A stretch of DNA of 64,000 nt from positions 47,471-111,470 of the forward strand of contig CALAHF010000018.1 in the NCBI GenBank assembly GCA_937891465.1, written 5' to 3'. Both the position numbers and the translations under genes were made by a program. The notes beneath the pieces were generated by a model, which saw only the letters and a list, made by a program, of their open reading frames with translations, had not been told where the DNA came from and did not search any database. Shown here in pieces: positions 52,409 through 60,530 of the stretch (positions are counted from its first letter, which is position 1; the number at the start of each line of letters is the position of its first letter). The stretch is from an uncultured Verrucomicrobiales bacterium (lineage in GTDB: Bacteria; Verrucomicrobiota; Verrucomicrobiia; Verrucomicrobiales; DEV007).

Positions 52409-52486
52409 CCCTGTTGGTTCGCATTCTCGTTTTTTGGATTTTCGAACGAACAGGGTCTGTTCGATGAACATACCCTGTTGGTTCGT
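52409..52486. repeat. Palindromic repeat R1, copies 8a (half) and 8b (full)
   Basis: A half unit CCCTGTTGGTTCGC (52409-52422) is followed by a full palindrome at 52446-52486 with arms ACGAACAGGGT and ACCCTGTTGGTTCGT around CTGTTCGATGAACAT. It directly abuts the long inverted repeat. Confidence 0.85.
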
Positions 52487-52691
52487 GAGATGCGGGCGCA
52501 AAAAGTGTTTCGAGGTGGGGCGAAGCGTCCCGCTGAGCCGCGTGGTCCGATAAGATCAAATCCGAATCAATCGCTTCGCTACGAAGCTGAAAGGCTGTTT
52601 CAGCATTCTTCCGGACCGCGCGGCTCGTCAGGGACGACTCGCCCCACCTTAGATATTCTTTGGGGTTTCTGACGTTTTGCGCTCGCATCTC
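52487..52691. repeat. 205-bp long inverted repeat with internal hairpins
   Basis: The outer arms GAGATGCGGGCGCAAAA (52487-52503) and TTTTGCGCTCGCATCTC (52675-52691) pair almost perfectly. A second pair, 52514-52549 and 52612-52648 (about 36 bases, with GGTGGGGCGA against TCGCCCCACC at the outer end), pairs with few mismatches. Inside are two perfect small stems: GCTTCG/CGAAGC (52573-52587) and GCTGAAA/TTTCAGC (52586-52604). No coding potential. It may be a MITE-like insertion or a structured RNA. It lies between the pseudouridine synthase gene and the gene ending at 52699 on the same strand. Confidence 0.8.
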
Positions 52692-52698
52692 CTGAAGG

Positions 52699-53598
52699 TT
52701 ACTCAGCAGCTACGCCTAGGAAGATCTTTGCAAGCCCGCCTTTTTCAAAGGTGAAAATCATGCCGCCATAAATAGAGCCGACCAAGTGAACATCGTCTTC
52801 CTCGGGGAAAATCGACATCTCTTCTTTTTCGGTTCTGTAATCAGCGTATGCCTTGATCACGTCGGCTTTCTGAGCGCCCATTGAAATATCTTTTCCGGTC
52901 GCCGCTTTTGAGCCAGCTTTTGCGGCGATTGAAAGAACGGTTTTTGGTCCGCCGATTTCGTCTGAAATCATGTCGATTGAAATTCCTGCATCTGGAAAAA
53001 GCCATGGCTGAACGGCCTGACCGAAGGCTTCCCGCATTTCATCTTTTCCTTTAAACGGATTTCCCATTTCTTCTTTTTCGGCGATCGCAAGAACCTCGGG
53101 CTCAGTCGCTTCAATCATGATTCCTCCGATGCTGCCGTCCTGCATGACATCGCTGCCGCTGACTTCGATTGAAAGGATGGTTGCCCCGGGGGTGTAGCGA
53201 GTGGTCGTCATCGTATCCCCCCGATATTTTCCGGCACTTCCACGATCATGAGTGACGCGGAAAGTCATGCCGGACGGTTGGTCGGTGAACGAAGCGAACT
53301 CGCGTGATTCGATTTCGCTCATGAAAATTTCGCGGAGGTCACCGATCGTTTTCTCTGCCTGGCTAATTGTCATGCCCAGTTTGATTCCTTCGGCGGTTTT
53401 TAAGAGGGGACTCCAGACCTCAATGAAAATGATTTCGGCGTTTTCATCGATTTTCGAATCGGGGTCTTCTTCTCCCGCATAGATGGTCATCAGTTCCTCG
53501 CCACCTTCTTGAAGACTGACCTTGGCAATTCCAGAGACAGCCACAAACAGGCTGAGGAGACTAAACAGAAGGCGAATGGAGAGTGGCTTTGTTGTCAT
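52699..53598 (-). CDS. Secreted protein of unknown function with two SmpA-like segments
   Basis: The ATG at 53598 gives 299 residues with a signal peptide (IRLLFSLLSLFVAVSGIA); an in-frame start at 53688 would overlap the upstream gene. The acid-rich mature protein has two segments of the pattern I-x-GM/GA-x6-I/A (GIKLGMTISQAEKTIGDL at about residue 70 and DISMGAQKADVIKAYADY at about 240), similar to the repeated motif of SmpA/OmlA-like or BamE-like proteins. The C-terminus reads GMIFTFEKGGLAKIFLG, a common ending in such proteins. No function can be assigned. It follows an SGNH hydrolase gene on the same strand, 86 bp away. Confidence 0.65.
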   Translation of the reverse strand: MTTKPLSIRLLFSLLSLFVAVSGIAKVSLQEGGEELMTIYAGEEDPDSKIDENAEIIFIEVWSPLLKTAEGIKLGMTISQAEKTIGDLREIFMSEIESREFASFTDQPSGMTFRVTHDRGSAGKYRGDTMTTTRYTPGATILSIEVSGSDVMQDGSIGGIMIEATEPEVLAIAEKEEMGNPFKGKDEMREAFGQAVQPWLFPDAGISIDMISDEIGGPKTVLSIAAKAGSKAATGKDISMGAQKADVIKAYADYRTEKEEMSIFPEEDDVHLVGSIYGGMIFTFEKGGLAKIFLGVAAE

Positions 53599-53684
53599 TG
53601 GAGAGGGCAATTGGTTTTCGGCGAATCGTAAGCTTTCATCCGACGAACGTCGAACTTTCTCATGCGAGATTCGTGTCACTTTTT

Positions 53685-54959
53685 TCACTCGACGGCCCGA
53701 ACGGTGATCGTGTGGGTAACAGGTCGGACAGATGCATTTGCGGCTTGGAAAAGCTCATCGTCTTTTTCCTGAAGCTTCTTTGTCAAAACCTTAGTGGCTG
53801 CTACGACTTCAGGATCGTCGGGTAGGTAGGCCTGATACATGCGGAATTTTGAAATCTGATCCTTAATCATCGACGTTTCGAACCCTTGTTTCACGGCCAC
53901 GGCTTTCATCGTTTCGGCAAATGGCTGCTGAAACGGGCCGTCCATAAATTCAGCGGCGAGATTGATTCCAGCTTTAAGTTCTTCGCGAGTGAACGTCTTT
54001 TTTGCCTCTCCCCATTGGACTTCTGCTTTCGCGCTGGAGACATTTTTCACAGAAAACATAAACCGGTTCAATTCGTCGTTGAAGGGCAAAAAACGATTCA
54101 CGCTAACGGTTCCATTGGCGTCGTTTTCTCCGCCGTAGAAGCAAAACGGATAACGACTGCTTTCAATCGTCACGCTGTCTGCCGCCTTTTCGAGCACTTG
54201 GTGCCCATCGCTGACTGTTGCTTTTCCGGTCTTCATATCGAGCGAGATGTTGGCAATTTCGCCGGAAACACCGAGCGCTTTTAAAAAAGCAAAGGCCATC
54301 GCCAAATGTCCATTGGCGCCGGGATGAACGCCATCGCGGCCTGCCACAGGATGAAGCTCGCCCATTTCAGCTTTGGCTTTCGTCATCACAGTCATCATGG
54401 TGTCAAAAACTTCGGCGTGAACAAATCCGTTTTCATCAGCAAGTTTTTTCGCGATGGCATCCAGCTGTTTCAAATTTTCATTGTAGACAATATCGAACTC
54501 GGGCTTGTCCTTAGCGAAGGTCGCGCTGTCGACGACCCCCGGCCCACCGACGACAAATGCAACGCCGTCTTTTTTAAACCGATCCAGAATCGCTCGCATT
54601 CCGGTCTCATACCGTTCGCCGATTTCAGGCTTGTAGGATTGGTAGCTCCCGTCATTCATCCCGAAGCAGGTTGTGATGACGTCAGGCTTCCAGAAAGCGA
54701 GATCGTTCTCCTGCCGGGCGGCAAAACCGGGAGCGCGTTCACCACCCCAGCCGAACTGAAACACTTGAAGATCCCACTGCGGAGTGCAGGCAAGAAGATA
54801 GGTTTCGATAAATTTGCTATACAATTTTTGCTCAGTGATGGAATCGCCCACGATCGCGATCCGATCGCCTTTCTCCAAGACAGGGGACTGGGCACAAATA
54901 GAGGGAGCAGTGACGAGGGATAGGCTGAGCAATCCGGCGGCCAGTAGAAAAATTTTCAT
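53685..54959 (-). CDS. Secreted SGNH/GDSL hydrolase with C-terminal extension
   Basis: The 424-residue protein has a signal peptide (cleavage after ICAQ). Residues about 28-235 are a complete SGNH domain: IVGDSITEQ nucleophile block, GWGGERA, CFGMNDG and DGVHPGANGH with the Asp-His pair. Residues about 235-424 are an extra domain seen in many PVC homologues, ending in a helix-rich part (ELKAGINLAAEFMDGPFQQPF). Probably removes acyl groups from glycans. It may be co-transcribed with the protein encoded downstream. Confidence 0.87.
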   Translation of the reverse strand: MKIFLLAAGLLSLSLVTAPSICAQSPVLEKGDRIAIVGDSITEQKLYSKFIETYLLACTPQWDLQVFQFGWGGERAPGFAARQENDLAFWKPDVITTCFGMNDGSYQSYKPEIGERYETGMRAILDRFKKDGVAFVVGGPGVVDSATFAKDKPEFDIVYNENLKQLDAIAKKLADENGFVHAEVFDTMMTVMTKAKAEMGELHPVAGRDGVHPGANGHLAMAFAFLKALGVSGEIANISLDMKTGKATVSDGHQVLEKAADSVTIESSRYPFCFYGGENDANGTVSVNRFLPFNDELNRFMFSVKNVSSAKAEVQWGEAKKTFTREELKAGINLAAEFMDGPFQQPFAETMKAVAVKQGFETSMIKDQISKFRMYQAYLPDDPEVVAATKVLTKKLQEKDDELFQAANASVRPVTHTITVRAVE

Positions 54960-55079
54960 AAGCAGAGTTTAATTCGGACGCCGTATTTAACGAGTTCAAA
55001 AGTTAAAGTTTCGACTCGAATTGATTCAGGCATTTGCTACAATGTGAATCCTAAATCTTCTGAGCAACGTTTATTTCTC

Positions 55080-56330
55080 ATGGAACTGTTTTTTCGTATT
55101 GTCTTCATATCTATCGCTGGCTTTTTGACTTCCGCCCATGGTGATGACGGCTGGAATCAGTGGCGCGGCCCGCTGAGAACAGGTGTTGCTCCTGATTCTC
55201 CCCAGTGGCCGACGAAGTTTGGGCAAGGGAATTTGACTGAACTTTGGAAAGTTGAATTAGCGGAAGGCTATTCGAGCCCCGTTACTTCGAATGGAAAAAT
55301 TTACAGTGTTGAAACAAAAGGGGCCGCTTCAGAGGTTGTGCGTGCTTTCGAACTGGAGACAGGAAAGCCAATTTGGGAGAAATCATGGGAGGGTGCGATG
55401 AAGGTGCCTTTTTTCGCTAAGAAGAACGGCAGCTGGGTACGCAGTACTCCGGCGATTTCAAATGGATCTGTCTACGTTGGCGGAATGCGGGATGTCCTCG
55501 TGAAACTGAATGCCGAAACAGGTGACGAGCAGTGGCGGATTGATTTTACGAAACGTGAAGAAACCGACGTTCCTTCGTTTGGTCAGGTGTGTTCTCCGTT
55601 GGTGGATGGCGATGCGATTTACGTTCAGGCGGGGCTTGCCGTGGCAAAATTGAATGCGGAAACCGGGGAGACGATTTGGCGCTCCATGGAAGATCGCCGG
55701 GCGATGTTTGGCAGTGCCTTTTCCTCGTTAATTCTGCTCGACATTGCGGGGAAAAAGCAACTCATCGCTCAGGCTAGGTTAACGTTGGCGGGGCTCGATC
55801 CTGAAACCGGTAAATTACTGTGGTCTACTCCGGTAAAGGCATTTCGGGGAATGAATATTCTAACGCCAAGTTTAGTCGGTGAGAATAAAATTTACGTGGC
55901 GAGCTATGGTGGCGGCTCATTTTTGTTTAAGGTCGATAAAGCCGAGGACGGAACTTTTTCAGTTAAGCAAGAGTGGAACAACGAAAAAATCGAAGGTTAC
56001 ATGGGGAATCCGGCGATCATCGGCGATCACATTTACCTCCATGGGCGGGATAAAAAATTGCACTGCATCGCTATTGCCGATGGAAAGGCTGCCTGGTCTT
56101 CGGATGAAGCATTTGGCGAATATTGGTCAATGATTCAGCAGGAAAATCGAATTCTAGCGCTGGATCAAAAAGGGGAACTGCTTCTCTTTGACGCTTCGCC
56201 GGAAGAATTTAAGCTACTCGATCGTCGCGTCATCAGCCCGAAGGACTCTACCTGGGCTCATCTCGGAATTGATGGGAGTAAGCTTCTTGTCCGTTCGTTG
56301 AAGGGGCTTGCTGTGTATGAATGGAAGTGA
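55080..56330 (+). CDS. Secreted PQQ-like (BamB-type) beta-propeller protein
   Basis: I prefer the ATG at 55080 (416 residues, signal peptide FFRIVFISIAGFLTSAHG) over the GTG at 55044. The mature protein begins with WNQWRGPLRTGVAPD, the usual opening of PVC PQQ-repeat propellers, followed by several blades with the pattern Y-V-x-L-[ND]-x-E-T-G-x-x-x-W (KLNAETGDEQWRIDF, KLNAETGETIWRS, GLDPETGKLLWST). It probably binds a ligand or acts as a scaffold at the membrane; the PQQ dehydrogenase catalytic residues are not evident. It ends 7 bp from the end of the convergent reverse-transcriptase pseudogene. Confidence 0.87.
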   Translation: MELFFRIVFISIAGFLTSAHGDDGWNQWRGPLRTGVAPDSPQWPTKFGQGNLTELWKVELAEGYSSPVTSNGKIYSVETKGAASEVVRAFELETGKPIWEKSWEGAMKVPFFAKKNGSWVRSTPAISNGSVYVGGMRDVLVKLNAETGDEQWRIDFTKREETDVPSFGQVCSPLVDGDAIYVQAGLAVAKLNAETGETIWRSMEDRRAMFGSAFSSLILLDIAGKKQLIAQARLTLAGLDPETGKLLWSTPVKAFRGMNILTPSLVGENKIYVASYGGGSFLFKVDKAEDGTFSVKQEWNNEKIEGYMGNPAIIGDHIYLHGRDKKLHCIAIADGKAAWSSDEAFGEYWSMIQQENRILALDQKGELLLFDASPEEFKLLDRRVISPKDSTWAHLGIDGSKLLVRSLKGLAVYEWK

Positions 56331-56337
56331 GGTGCGG

Positions 56338-57632
56338 CTACCATTTCACCTGCTCAAAAATTGATCGCAGTTTCTCACCGCGAGCCGGATTTGGTGATGC
56401 CACCCATTGAATCCGACCAAGGAGATGCTCTCGGAATTCGGGATGGCTCTCCCTATTTTGAGACTCCCAGTCATGCCGGACGCAGTTTGATAGAATTGCT
56501 TTCAGTCGATCAAATTCAGGACGGGAGACATTTGGTTTTTCATTAAATACGAGACCCGCGGCCCGTTGGCTTTTGCTTTTCGGCATGAAACGTGTTTTGC
56601 GAGGATTTGGCAGAAATCCTTCATCGTAGATAACCGCCAGAACGGTGGCATGGAATCGTTTGGCTTTTCGGTGAAATTCTCGATCGCCGCTAAACAACAA
56701 ATCATCTGCGTATCGCGTTTAGTTGGCACCGTCCGATTTTGCCAACCCGGCAAGTCGGCAATCCAACCTGAACGCCGCCAAATTTGCTAACGCGGGTGAG
56801 GTGGGGGCTCCTTGCGGGAGGTGAGGCGAATTGAAAAGATGGCGATCAACCAACGGCATTTTCGCTTTCTCCAGGAGATCAATTGGCGTGGAGTTGGTGC
56901 AAGTTCGGGTGAGAGTTTTTGCGATTGTTTCGGGATATCCCAGCGCGTGAAAAATTCGAAAAACTCGCCCCGAGGTGATGGAGGGGAAAAAATCCTTCAA
57001 ATCCATTTTTAGAGAAAAATCCTGATTCGTATGCGGGTTCACAAAATCAAAAACCGATTTCCCTAGCTGAAATGCGCACGATGATTCGTGATTCGGAACT
57101 GTCTCTACGATGTTTTTCAGCAACGCAGGCTGCGCCATTTTCAAGAGCGGCTTTGGAATTTCAATGAGCCGTTTTGCCGAAGTTCCCCGCTTTTTATGCC
57201 AACGATAGTGATAGTGCTGAGTCGTATTGCTGTATGAAGTGACCCAACCAAGATCAACCGGGTGAATGTTCAAAAGGCTCGCTAAATCGATCAATGTTGT
57301 TGCCGGAGGAACTGTCCATGATTGGGGCGCTCCGAAAGCGGGGCGCATCGTTTCAGGTTCAATGAAAATGGCTGAACCACGTCAACTCTGCGACCATCTA
57401 AAGCTCGTTCAAACCGGATATTCTCCGAAATCGATTCGACAAGTTCGGTTTTACGTGGCCGCCGTTTATTGCAAAATTCAGCCTCCAGATCATGGGCCAA
57501 AGGCTTTATCCAACGCGGGTATTTTCCGCCGCAAAGGTCATCGCTGAATTTTGAAACCAATGCCTTGTCGCTAAAATCAGTCGCAATACACGCTCGCGCG
57601 ATCGTCTGAATGATTGCGCGTCGGGAGGCCAA
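56338..57632 (-). pseudogene. Reverse transcriptase (retron/group-II-like) gene broken by one frameshift and one stop
   Basis: Read on the minus strand. The N-terminal part from a TTG at 57632 (ASRRAIIQTIARACIATDF ... PRWIKPLAHDL) is in one frame to about 57350, where it must shift by one base to continue as MRPAFGAPQSWTVPPATTL. The RT palm follows: MDLKDFFPSI, LPQGAPTSPALANLAAFRLD. At 56719-56721 a TAA interrupts (KSDGAN-stop-TRYADDLLFSGD); most homologues have Tyr there, so a TAC/TAT to TAA change is likely. The YADD active site and a later AAGLVFNEKPNVSR segment, similar to the retron VTG motif, lie beyond the stop. Intact, it would be about 430 residues. Retron, DRT-type or another class cannot be settled. 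Confidence 0.82.
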
Positions 57633-57695
57633 TTAAGTTTTCTAAGAACAAAAGAGGTGCACAGCGTCGACCCGTCTTCCAACGCGTCCGGTCTG

Positions 57696-57735
57696 TCATG
57701 GACGATCATACAGCGTGCTGTATTTAGGTCCATGA
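57696..57735. other. Nested palindrome just upstream of the reverse transcriptase gene
   Basis: TCATGGAC (57696-57703) pairs with GTCCATGA (57728-57735), eight perfect pairs; inside it ATACAGC (57708-57714) pairs with GCTGTAT (57717-57723), seven perfect pairs. It lies 64 bp before the RT reading frame, where a retron non-coding RNA would begin. It could equally be an operator. Confidence 0.55.
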
Positions 57736-57751
57736 TCGATATGATTCGGTC

Positions 57752-57778
57752 AAAAAATCCTCCGGGGTAACCCCGGAG
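57752..57778 (-). terminator. Rho-independent terminator of the sulfatase gene
   Basis: On the minus strand CTCCGGGG (from 57778) pairs with CCCCGGAG around TTA, followed by GATTTTTT. It lies about 115 bp after the sulfatase stop and separates it from the RT pseudogene. Confidence 0.85.
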
Positions 57779-57892
57779 AGGCCTTCATAATCGTTTCTGA
57801 TTATTTCGAGCCAGCTTGGTCGACAAGGTCGAATCGCTGTGCAGAAAAAGCGTATGGCGAAAAGACCTCTTTTGCCACCCGATTTGTCGGAG

Positions 57893-59389
57893 CTATTTGC
57901 CTTCCGCTGCCCACGCTTTCATCTGCTTGATATTCGCTTCGAGGATCGGAAGGCGATTAGGTTGTCTGATTCTCAATTTCTCAAGATACGGAGCCATGTC
58001 GCTATCATACATCTTCATCGACTCCGGCGTGCGGCCGAGATCGTTGGTCTCGACCATCCAATCATCAAGCCGTTTGCGAAGCCCTAGCAGCGTTTTTTCA
58101 TGTGCTGGATCGGTTGCTAGGTTGTTGATTTCAAACGGATCTTCTTCCAAGTCGTAGAGTTCTTCCGGCGCCCGTTGTGGAGAAAAAAGAGCCTGTTCCT
58201 GAACTTCATCAAGTGTTCCCGCCGCATGAGCCGCCCGAAGCGCGATCAGAATCGACTTCGCGTCTTTATACGCACAGGGCTGCAAATGCGGTCTTTCAGG
58301 GAGAAAATTCCGAATGTATTTGAACTGCTGAGTGCGAACCGAACGAAGGTGCTCAACCGTTTCGTCACACCGATCGCGAGCTGCGAAAACCGCTTCGCGC
58401 GGCTGATAGTCTTTCGCCAGAATATCGCGAGCCTGCATGTTTTCGGGAATGGCGATCCCGGCTTGAGCGAGAGACAGCGCCGTGATGTCGATGTGTTCAA
58501 CCAAGTCGTCACGGGCGGTTCCGGGCGTGATTCCAGGGCCGGAAATGACTAGCGGGACATGAAGGCCTTCTTCATACATGAACTGTTTTCCGCGAGCATG
58601 GCTGATTCCATGATCCGTCATGAAGATGATAATTGTGTTTTCATAGTCATCATCGTCCTTCAGTTTCTGCACGATCTCGCCGACGACCCGATCGGTCTCG
58701 CGAACAGAGTCTAAATAGGCTGCCCAATCGTGAAGCAGAACCGGATCACGGGGGTAATAGGGAGGAAGCGTCACCTCTTCCGGTTTCGTCCGACTCCCCA
58801 TTTTCTCCTTCACGCTTTGAGCAAACTTTTCGGTTTTTTCCGGATCGGAGCCGCGCAGTTTCCCGCCGGGCGTTTGGATTTGAGCAAAAAATGGCTGCCC
58901 TTCTTTTCGGTTCGACCAGTCGTTGCTGTCGTAAATTCCTTGATCCCACTCAAAATTGTAATCTGATTTTCCGAGCCGCTCTCCCCGGTTCGGCCAGCCG
59001 CCAAGCGAAGTGTAGTAGCCTGCTTTTTGGAAAAGCGCCGGGACCATCGCAACATCGTCCGGCAGTTTGATCTTCATTTCCCCCTGACCGCTCCGGTGAT
59101 GGTGTGCCCCGATGCTTGTTTGATACATTCCGGTGATAAAAGCAGACCGGCACGTTGAACAAACCGGGGCCGTTACGAATGCTTTCATGAACTTGGTTCC
59201 CTCAGCCGCGAGCTGATCAACGTGCGGAGTTGTGATTGTCTTTTCTCCGTAACACGAAAAGTTCGCCGACATATCATCGGGAATAATCCAAAGAATATTG
59301 GGGCGCTTATCATCTTGAGAGTGGGCATCCAGAGATAGAAATCCCAGGCTCAGAACCAAAAGTAAAAAGTGAAAATGGCGTTGTAACAT
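57893..59389 (-). CDS. Secreted S1 sulfatase with an atypical CSTCR site
   Basis: The 498-residue protein has a signal peptide (LLLVLSLGFLSLDAHS). Metal-binding Asp-Asp is in NILWIIPDDMS. The formylglycine site is Cys77 in PVCSTCRSAF; the third position is Thr where S1 sulfatases normally have Pro or Ala, a variant common in PVC members related to N-sulfoglucosamine sulfohydrolase. FMTDHG near residue 255 provides further metal ligands. It would be exported and mature only with a formylglycine-generating enzyme. It is divergent from trmJ across 107 bp and ends in a terminator. Confidence 0.9.
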   Translation of the reverse strand: MLQRHFHFLLLVLSLGFLSLDAHSQDDKRPNILWIIPDDMSANFSCYGEKTITTPHVDQLAAEGTKFMKAFVTAPVCSTCRSAFITGMYQTSIGAHHHRSGQGEMKIKLPDDVAMVPALFQKAGYYTSLGGWPNRGERLGKSDYNFEWDQGIYDSNDWSNRKEGQPFFAQIQTPGGKLRGSDPEKTEKFAQSVKEKMGSRTKPEEVTLPPYYPRDPVLLHDWAAYLDSVRETDRVVGEIVQKLKDDDDYENTIIIFMTDHGISHARGKQFMYEEGLHVPLVISGPGITPGTARDDLVEHIDITALSLAQAGIAIPENMQARDILAKDYQPREAVFAARDRCDETVEHLRSVRTQQFKYIRNFLPERPHLQPCAYKDAKSILIALRAAHAAGTLDEVQEQALFSPQRAPEELYDLEEDPFEINNLATDPAHEKTLLGLRKRLDDWMVETNDLGRTPESMKMYDSDMAPYLEKLRIRQPNRLPILEANIKQMKAWAAEGK

Positions 59390-59496
59390 TCCAAAGTTTC
59401 CCGTTTTTAAGCCGCTGAGTAAACCCCCACCATTAGGCGGAAAATGGGAAGGGATTCTCTTGAATTTCCGTCAGCGTCTGGCTTCGTCATCAGAGT

Positions 59497-60207
59497 ATGC
59501 CTGCCCCTTCAAACCAACCGATCATCATTCTCGTCCAGCCTCAGTTGGGTGAAAACATCGGGATGTGCGCGCGGGCCATGCTTAACTGCGGGTTGGAACG
59601 GATGCGACTCGTAAATCCCCGGGACGGCTGGCCCAACGAAAAAGCGGTCGCGGCTTCTGCTGATGCTGAGGTGGTCATCAGCAATGCAGCGGTGTTCGAT
59701 TCAGTTGCTGATGCGGTGGCGGACTGCAGTCGCGTTTACGCAACGACCGCTCGTAAGCGCGCCCTGCAACTCCCTGTTGATGATGCAACTGCGGCCGCGC
59801 AGAAAATTCATGCCGAAGTGGGAACGACTGCCATCCTTTTCGGTCCCGAAGCATCAGGGCTCGATAACGACGCGGTTTCGCATGCCGATCGAATTCTTAA
59901 TTTCCCAATCAATCCTGATTTCAGTTCTCTCAACCTTGCTCAAGCCGTTCTTCTAATCGGATGGGAATGGTGGCAAAAACGCGATGAGCATTTTGAAAAC
60001 ATCCGCGAAGAACCCACCGTTCCCCGAGAAGCTCTGGGCGCGTTTCTCGATCGGTTGGACTCGGCATTGGACGCGGGCGACTTTTTCAAAACGCCCGAGA
60101 TGCGTCCCCATACGATGCGGAATATGCGAACGTTGTTTAACCGTGCCCGGCCAACGGAGCAGGAATTGAATACGCTCCATGGCGTGCTGAAAGCCTTGAA
60201 GAAGTGA
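59497..60207 (+). CDS. trmJ: tRNA (cytidine/uridine-2'-O-)-methyltransferase TrmJ-like
   Basis: The 236-residue SPOUT-class protein has the three SpoU motifs: ENIGMCARAMLNCG (motif 1), TAILFGPEASGLDN (motif 2) and SSLNLAQAVLLIGWE (motif 3, knot). TrmJ methylates the 2'-OH of residue 32 in tRNAs. The C-terminal helical tail RPHTMRNMRTLFNRARPTEQE is typical of TrmJ. It may be co-regulated with the divergent sulfatase only by position. A partial R1 repeat and two hairpins follow it. Confidence 0.92.
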   Translation: MPAPSNQPIIILVQPQLGENIGMCARAMLNCGLERMRLVNPRDGWPNEKAVAASADAEVVISNAAVFDSVADAVADCSRVYATTARKRALQLPVDDATAAAQKIHAEVGTTAILFGPEASGLDNDAVSHADRILNFPINPDFSSLNLAQAVLLIGWEWWQKRDEHFENIREEPTVPREALGAFLDRLDSALDAGDFFKTPEMRPHTMRNMRTLFNRARPTEQELNTLHGVLKALKK

Positions 60208-60530
60208 CCAAAATTTTCACGAAGCAACAGGGTTGAGCCGATAAGTCGGGGTGAATTTTCCTGACATCGAAGCGACTTTGTTTCGTCACCGATTTGAAAA
60301 TCTGGTGACGGAAACGAAATAAATGACCCGTCCTCTATTGCCTATTGTGGTTTGATGTGACTTTGGCCACAGCAGACCGGTTTCTCCTAAAGCGGGGCTT
60401 TCTCGAAGGAGAGCCCTGCTTGCCGCTGCCGGTGGGTGGCGAAGCCCTAGTTGATTGGCAGGAAAGGTGATCCATAAAGGAGTCTGGAGCCGCTCTTTAA
60501 TCCACGTCATAATCTGGTAGTGCTATTCCC
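60208..60530. other. Intergenic region with two hairpins and a partial R1 repeat
   Basis: No gene seen. It starts with a degraded R1 half unit (60219-60241, CACGAAGCAACAGGGTTGAG). Then TTTCGTCACC/GGTGACGGAAA (60281-60290 and 60304-60314) and GCGGGGCTTTC/GAGAGCCCTGC (60392-60402 and 60409-60419) form stems; ACCGG/CCGGT lies outside the second. It may hold a terminator for trmJ or a small RNA. Confidence 0.5.
60219..60241. repeat. Palindromic repeat R1, copy 9, partial
   Basis: CACGAAGCAACAGGGTTGAG matches the left arm of copy 1 (4204-4248); the right arm is missing or decayed. Confidence 0.6.

Noticed and set aside
56338..57632. Programmed frameshift and readthrough in the reverse transcriptase
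   Set aside because: No slippery heptamer or strong pseudoknot is evident at the frame change, and the TAA lies at a conserved Tyr position; simple decay is the easier explanation.
4204..60241. R1 repeats as a CRISPR array
   Set aside because: Copies are spread over 56 kb with irregular spacing, have no spacers and no cas genes nearby.
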